In this document: positions 5,785 through 8,092 of the stretch, one piece after another
Numbering within the stretch: the stretch's first letter is position 1
Layout: each line of letters starts with the position of its first letter
Notes under the pieces: model-generated
Told to the model about the DNA's origin: nothing
What the model saw: only the letters and a program-made list of their open reading frames with translations
The model's database searches: none
Position numbers and translations under genes: made by a program
Source of the DNA: Anaerolineae bacterium
GTDB lineage: Bacteria > Chloroflexota > Anaerolineae > SpSt-600
Direction: 5' to 3'
NCBI GenBank assembly: GCA_028275425.1
Contig: JAPWUT010000072.1
Span: 1-8,092, forward strand
Length of the DNA stretch: 8,092 bases

Positions 5785-7413
5785 TTAATACTCAGGCGGA
5801 GCCGGCGGGGTCTTCTCCTTCTCCGGTATCTCGCTCACCAGGGCTTCTGTGGTCAAAATCATGGCCGCGATGCTGGCAGCGTTCTCCAGCGCCGCCCTCG
5901 TAACCTTCACCGGGTCAATTATCCCGGCTTCAAACATGTCCCTGTAATTTTCCTCCAGCACGTCAAAGCCGATGTTCGGGTTGTTCAGCTCCTTCTGGCG
6001 GCGCCTTATCTCCTGAACTACCACAGCCCCGTCGTAGCCAGCGTTCTCGGCCAATTGCCTGGCCGGCTCCTCAAGGGCCCTCTTCACAATCTCAACCCCA
6101 GTCCTCTCATCCGGGAACTCCACCTCTATATCGTTCAGCTTCTCCTGGGCATTGAGGAGGGCCACACCGCCGCCAGGCACAATCCCTTCTTCCACAGCGG
6201 CCCTGGTAGCGCTAAGGGCGTCCTCAACCCTGTGCTTCTTCTCCTTGAGCTCAACCTCGGTAGCCGCACCCACCTTGATTACGGCGACCCCGCCAGCAAG
6301 CTTGGCCAGCCTCTCCTGGAGCTTCTCTCGGTCGTAGTCGGAGGTGGTCTTCTCAATCTCCACCTTTATTTGCTCAATCCGCCCCTTGATCTGCTTGGGG
6401 TCACCCTTACCTTCAATGATGGTGGTATCGTCCTTTGTTACCACCACCCTGCGGGCGCGGCCGAGGTCGGCAATGGTGACGCTCTCCAGCTTGCGGCCGA
6501 GTTCCTCGGAGATGACCTGGCCACCGGTGAGGATGGCGATGTCTTCAAGCATCCTCTTGCGCCTCTCGCCGAAGCCCGGAGCCTTGACTGCTACGCAGTT
6601 AATCACGCCACGGAGCTTATTGAGGATGAGGGTGGCCAGGGCTTCGCCTTCCACGTCCTCGGCGATGACCAGAAGTTCTCTCTTGCCCACCTGGACCAGC
6701 CTCTCCAGGACCGGGACGATATCGGCGGCGGAGGAGATTTTCTTGTCGTGGATGAGGATGTAGGGGTCCTCAAGGACGGCTTCCATGGTTTCGGGGTTGG
6801 TGATGAAGTAAGGGGAGATGTAACCGCGGTCAAACTGCATACCTTCCACATATTCCACCTCAAAGCCGAGGCCCTTACCTTCCTCTACGGTGATGACGCC
6901 GTCCTTCCCCACCTTATCCATGACATCGGCTATGAGGTTGCCAATCTCCCGGTCGTTAGCGGAGATGGCGGCCACGTGGGCGATTTCATCCTTGCTCTTA
7001 AGTTCGCGGGCCATCCCCTTGAGGATTTCCACGACCTTCTTGGTAGCTTTTTCAATTCCCCGTTTAAGGAGCATGGGGTTGGCGCCGGCGGCGATGTTCT
7101 TAAGTCCCTCGTTAACCATAATCTGAGCCAGGACAGTAGCGGTAGTGGTGCCGTCGCCGGCCACATCGTTAGTCTTGGTAGCGGCCTCTTTGAGGAGTTG
7201 AGCCCCCATGTTCTGGAAGGGGTCCTTAAGTTCAATTTCCTTGGCTACCGTTACCCCGTCGTGAGTAACGGTGGGGGCTCCCCATTTCTTTTCCAGGGCC
7301 ACGTTGCGGCCCTTGGGTCCCAGAGTAACTTTCACTGCATTGGCCAGAGTATCAACTCCGATTTTAAGGTTGCGCCTTGCCTCTTCGGAAAAGACCAACT
7401 GCTTAGCAGCCAT
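5785..7413 (-). CDS. groEL: Chaperonin GroEL (Hsp60)
   Basis: This is a full-length 542-residue group I chaperonin. It forms the double-ring ATP-driven folding chamber that works with GroES in the cytoplasm. ATP-site features fall at the same positions as in E. coli GroEL: the GPKGRN loop (32-37), D52, DGTTTATV (87-94), D398 within HRVEDAL, and GIVPGGG (410-416). The apical domain (about 190-375) is complete. The C-terminus ends KEKTPPAPPEY instead of the glycine-methionine repeat of E. coli, a variation found in several phyla. The ATG (7411-7413) has AAGGAGG (7421-7427) 7 nt upstream. It lies 24 nt after the groES stop in one operon controlled by CIRCE and closed by the terminator at 5744-5774. 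There is no sign of damage. Confidence 0.99.
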   Translation of the reverse strand: MAAKQLVFSEEARRNLKIGVDTLANAVKVTLGPKGRNVALEKKWGAPTVTHDGVTVAKEIELKDPFQNMGAQLLKEAATKTNDVAGDGTTTATVLAQIMVNEGLKNIAAGANPMLLKRGIEKATKKVVEILKGMARELKSKDEIAHVAAISANDREIGNLIADVMDKVGKDGVITVEEGKGLGFEVEYVEGMQFDRGYISPYFITNPETMEAVLEDPYILIHDKKISSAADIVPVLERLVQVGKRELLVIAEDVEGEALATLILNKLRGVINCVAVKAPGFGERRKRMLEDIAILTGGQVISEELGRKLESVTIADLGRARRVVVTKDDTTIIEGKGDPKQIKGRIEQIKVEIEKTTSDYDREKLQERLAKLAGGVAVIKVGAATEVELKEKKHRVEDALSATRAAVEEGIVPGGGVALLNAQEKLNDIEVEFPDERTGVEIVKRALEEPARQLAENAGYDGAVVVQEIRRRQKELNNPNIGFDVLEENYRDMFEAGIIDPVKVTRAALENAASIAAMILTTEALVSEIPEKEKTPPAPPEY

Positions 7414-7437
7414 AGTCCCACCTCCTTGCTGAGATTT

Positions 7438-7728
7438 TTATTCCTCAATAACGGCCATTATGTCGGATTCCCTGAGTATGAGGTACTTTTTGTCGTCCAG
7501 TTTGACTTCAGTGCCAGCGTATTTGGCGAAGATAACCCGGTCGCCCTCCTTTATATCTAAAGGAATCCTTTGGCCTTGGTCGTTAAGGCGGCCGGGCCCT
7601 ACAGCAATGACTTTCCCTTCTTGGGGCTTTTCCTTAGCCGTTTCCGGAAGGATTATGCCGGAAGGAGTTCTTTCCTCCTTCTCAATAGGTTCTACCACGA
7701 CCCTATCGCCAAGCGGCCTGAGTCTCAT
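7438..7728 (-). CDS. groES: Co-chaperonin GroES (Hsp10)
   Basis: This 96-residue protein is the heptameric lid of the GroEL chamber. It has the N-terminal strand LRPLGDRVVVEP (3-14), the mobile loop (about 16-32) with the GroEL-contacting hydrophobic triplet IIL (25-27), GKVIAVGPG (38-46), the GDRVIFAKYAGTEVK block and the closing strand ESDIMAVIE. Length is typical. The ATG (7726-7728) is preceded by an unusually purine-rich ribosome site, GGAGGAGGAGG (7735-7745), 6 nt upstream. It is the first gene of the CIRCE-controlled groES-groEL operon. Confidence 0.99.
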   Translation of the reverse strand: MRLRPLGDRVVVEPIEKEERTPSGIILPETAKEKPQEGKVIAVGPGRLNDQGQRIPLDIKEGDRVIFAKYAGTEVKLDDKKYLILRESDIMAVIEE

Positions 7729-7750
7729 GGCGCACCTCCTCCTCCGAAGT

Positions 7751-7777
7751 TTAGCACTCTTGAAGCAAGAGTGCTAA
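7751..7777. promoter_or_regulatory. CIRCE operator (HrcA binding site)
   Basis: The arms TTAGCACTC (7751-7759) and GAGTGCTAA (7769-7777) form a perfect 9-bp inverted repeat with a 9-nt spacer, identical to the CIRCE consensus. It lies between the predicted -10 box and the groES ribosome site, where bound HrcA would block transcription at normal temperature. No hrcA gene is in the window. Confidence 0.98.
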
Positions 7778-7779
7778 AT

Positions 7780-7810
7780 AATATATACACCAAAACGCCG
7801 AAAAACGCAA
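7780..7810 (-). promoter_or_regulatory. Candidate groES-groEL promoter
   Basis: On the minus strand, TTGCGT (7805-7810) lies 17 bp before TATATA (7782-7787). An alternative -10, TATATT (7780-7785), is closer to consensus but leaves a 19-bp spacer. The -35 box matches consensus at only three of six bases. The -10 abuts CIRCE, so transcription would start within the operator, as in many HrcA-controlled operons. Confidence 0.55.
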
Positions 7811-7831
7811 GTCCAAGTAAGCGGGCGTGCC

Positions 7832-7911
7832 CCAAATTTTCGGGCATCCGGCCCTTCTTCCTGACCTAACCCCCTGGCCCCCTTCCCTGCGAGGGAAGGG
7901 GGAAAATTTGG
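7832..7911. repeat. Nested inverted repeat with GC-rich hairpin, noncoding
   Basis: A perfect 10-bp stem with a 5-nt loop (arms 7878-7887 and 7893-7902) is nested inside a 9-bp inverted repeat, ccaaatttt (7832-7840) and aaaatttgg (7903-7911). Neither strand has a T tract directly after the stem, so it is a poor intrinsic terminator. It resembles the GC-rich 'ccctt...aaggg' intergenic repeats I associate with Chloroflexota genomes, from memory. It is part of the gene-free stretch 7811-8092. Confidence 0.6.
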
Positions 7912-7989
7912 CGGAGTTCTCCCCTTTTCGCTCCGAAGAGGACCGCGGGAGAGGTTAACCCCCAAAACCCTGGTGAACCCTAAGCCAAC

Positions 7990-8016
7990 GGGGGTGGGGA
8001 AAGGGGGTCCAGGGGG
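7990..8016 (+). other. G-quadruplex-forming motif
   Basis: Four G runs lie close together on the plus strand: five (7990-7994), four (7996-7999), five (8003-8007) and five (8012-8016) bases, with loops of 1, 3 and 4 nt. This fits the standard four-tetrad pattern. The last run overlaps the hairpin at 8009-8029, so the two folds would compete. No function is shown. Confidence 0.6.
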
Positions 8017-8029
8017 CAAAGCCCCCTGG
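8009..8029. repeat. Perfect GC-rich hairpin
   Basis: Arms ccagggggc (8009-8017) and gccccctgg (8021-8029) form a perfect 9-bp stem with an aaa loop. It is followed by aggaggtttggggg rather than a T tract. It is probably another dispersed intergenic repeat; with only one copy in the window that cannot be confirmed here. Confidence 0.6.
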
Positions 8030-8092
8030 CAGGAGGTTTGGGGGATGTGCACCGTTCACGCCGACTGAAGTCAGCCTCTTTGAAAAAGGTCG
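8030..8092. other. Window-edge stretch without a recognisable gene
   Basis: I see no reading frame with a ribosome site. A short degenerate palindrome, gccgact-ga-agtcagc (8061-8076 approximately), with one mismatch resembles small intergenic repeats, and the last bases (tttgaaaaaggtcg) may begin another copy outside the window. This is weak and unconfirmed. Confidence 0.3.

Noticed and set aside
6055..7560. A 501-codon plus-strand open frame opposite groEL and groES
   Set aside because: It is fully antisense to two highly conserved genes, has low-complexity Leu/Gly/His-rich composition and no recognisable domain. Long antisense frames are common opposite groEL because of its codon bias.
7878..7902. 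Hairpin 7878-7902 as an intrinsic terminator of an upstream gene
   Set aside because: The stem is strong, but neither strand shows a run of T directly after it and no gene ends next to it in the window.
7774..8052. A 92-codon minus-strand open frame upstream of groES
   Set aside because: It runs through hairpins, the G-rich motif and the promoter into CIRCE. The product is Pro/Gly-rich and matches nothing I know; it is best explained by repeat sequence.

Overview
The window reads as a bacterial chromosome segment. Every credible gene lies on the minus strand, so transcription runs from high to low coordinates. I infer a Chloroflexota-like bacterium (Anaerolineae or Dehalococcoidia relatives), from three things: soluble kinases with a helical RsbRD-like N-terminus, palindromic intergenic repeats of the 'cgtcattgcgag...gcgaagcaat' type, and GC-rich 'ccctt...aaggg' hairpins between genes. 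This is inference from pattern, not a database match, and the phylum is uncertain.

Right block (about 5744-8092): a groES-groEL operon. It has a perfect CIRCE operator (HrcA target) and a sigma70-type promoter candidate upstream of groES, and a strong intrinsic terminator after groEL. The roughly 300 nt upstream of the promoter hold no credible gene. They contain two perfect GC-rich hairpins, a four-run G-quadruplex motif and, at the window edge, a short degenerate palindrome.

Left block (1-5723): a second transcription unit starts 21 nt after the groEL terminator, at a near-consensus promoter (TTGACA, 17 bp, TATAAA). It encodes, in order, a dolichyl-phosphate-glucosyltransferase-like GT2 enzyme, a soluble histidine kinase fused to a HAD phosphatase, the ribosome-associated GTPase HflX, a zinc-ribbon Nudix hydrolase and, after a 124-nt gap with a REP-like palindrome, a 5'-nucleotidase-family metallophosphatase cut by the window edge. 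The first four genes are separated by 12 or 13 nt or overlap by 4 nt (ATGA), so they look co-transcribed and partly translationally coupled.

The two most unusual items are the kinase-HAD fusion, where the HAD domain sits where a hybrid kinase would carry its receiver domain, and the glycosyltransferase start. The glycosyltransferase lacks any in-frame ATG, GTG or TTG ahead of its nucleotide-binding fold, but has a strong Shine-Dalgarno sequence correctly spaced before an ATT codon. No CRISPR array, tRNA, rRNA, insertion sequence or prophage gene was seen.
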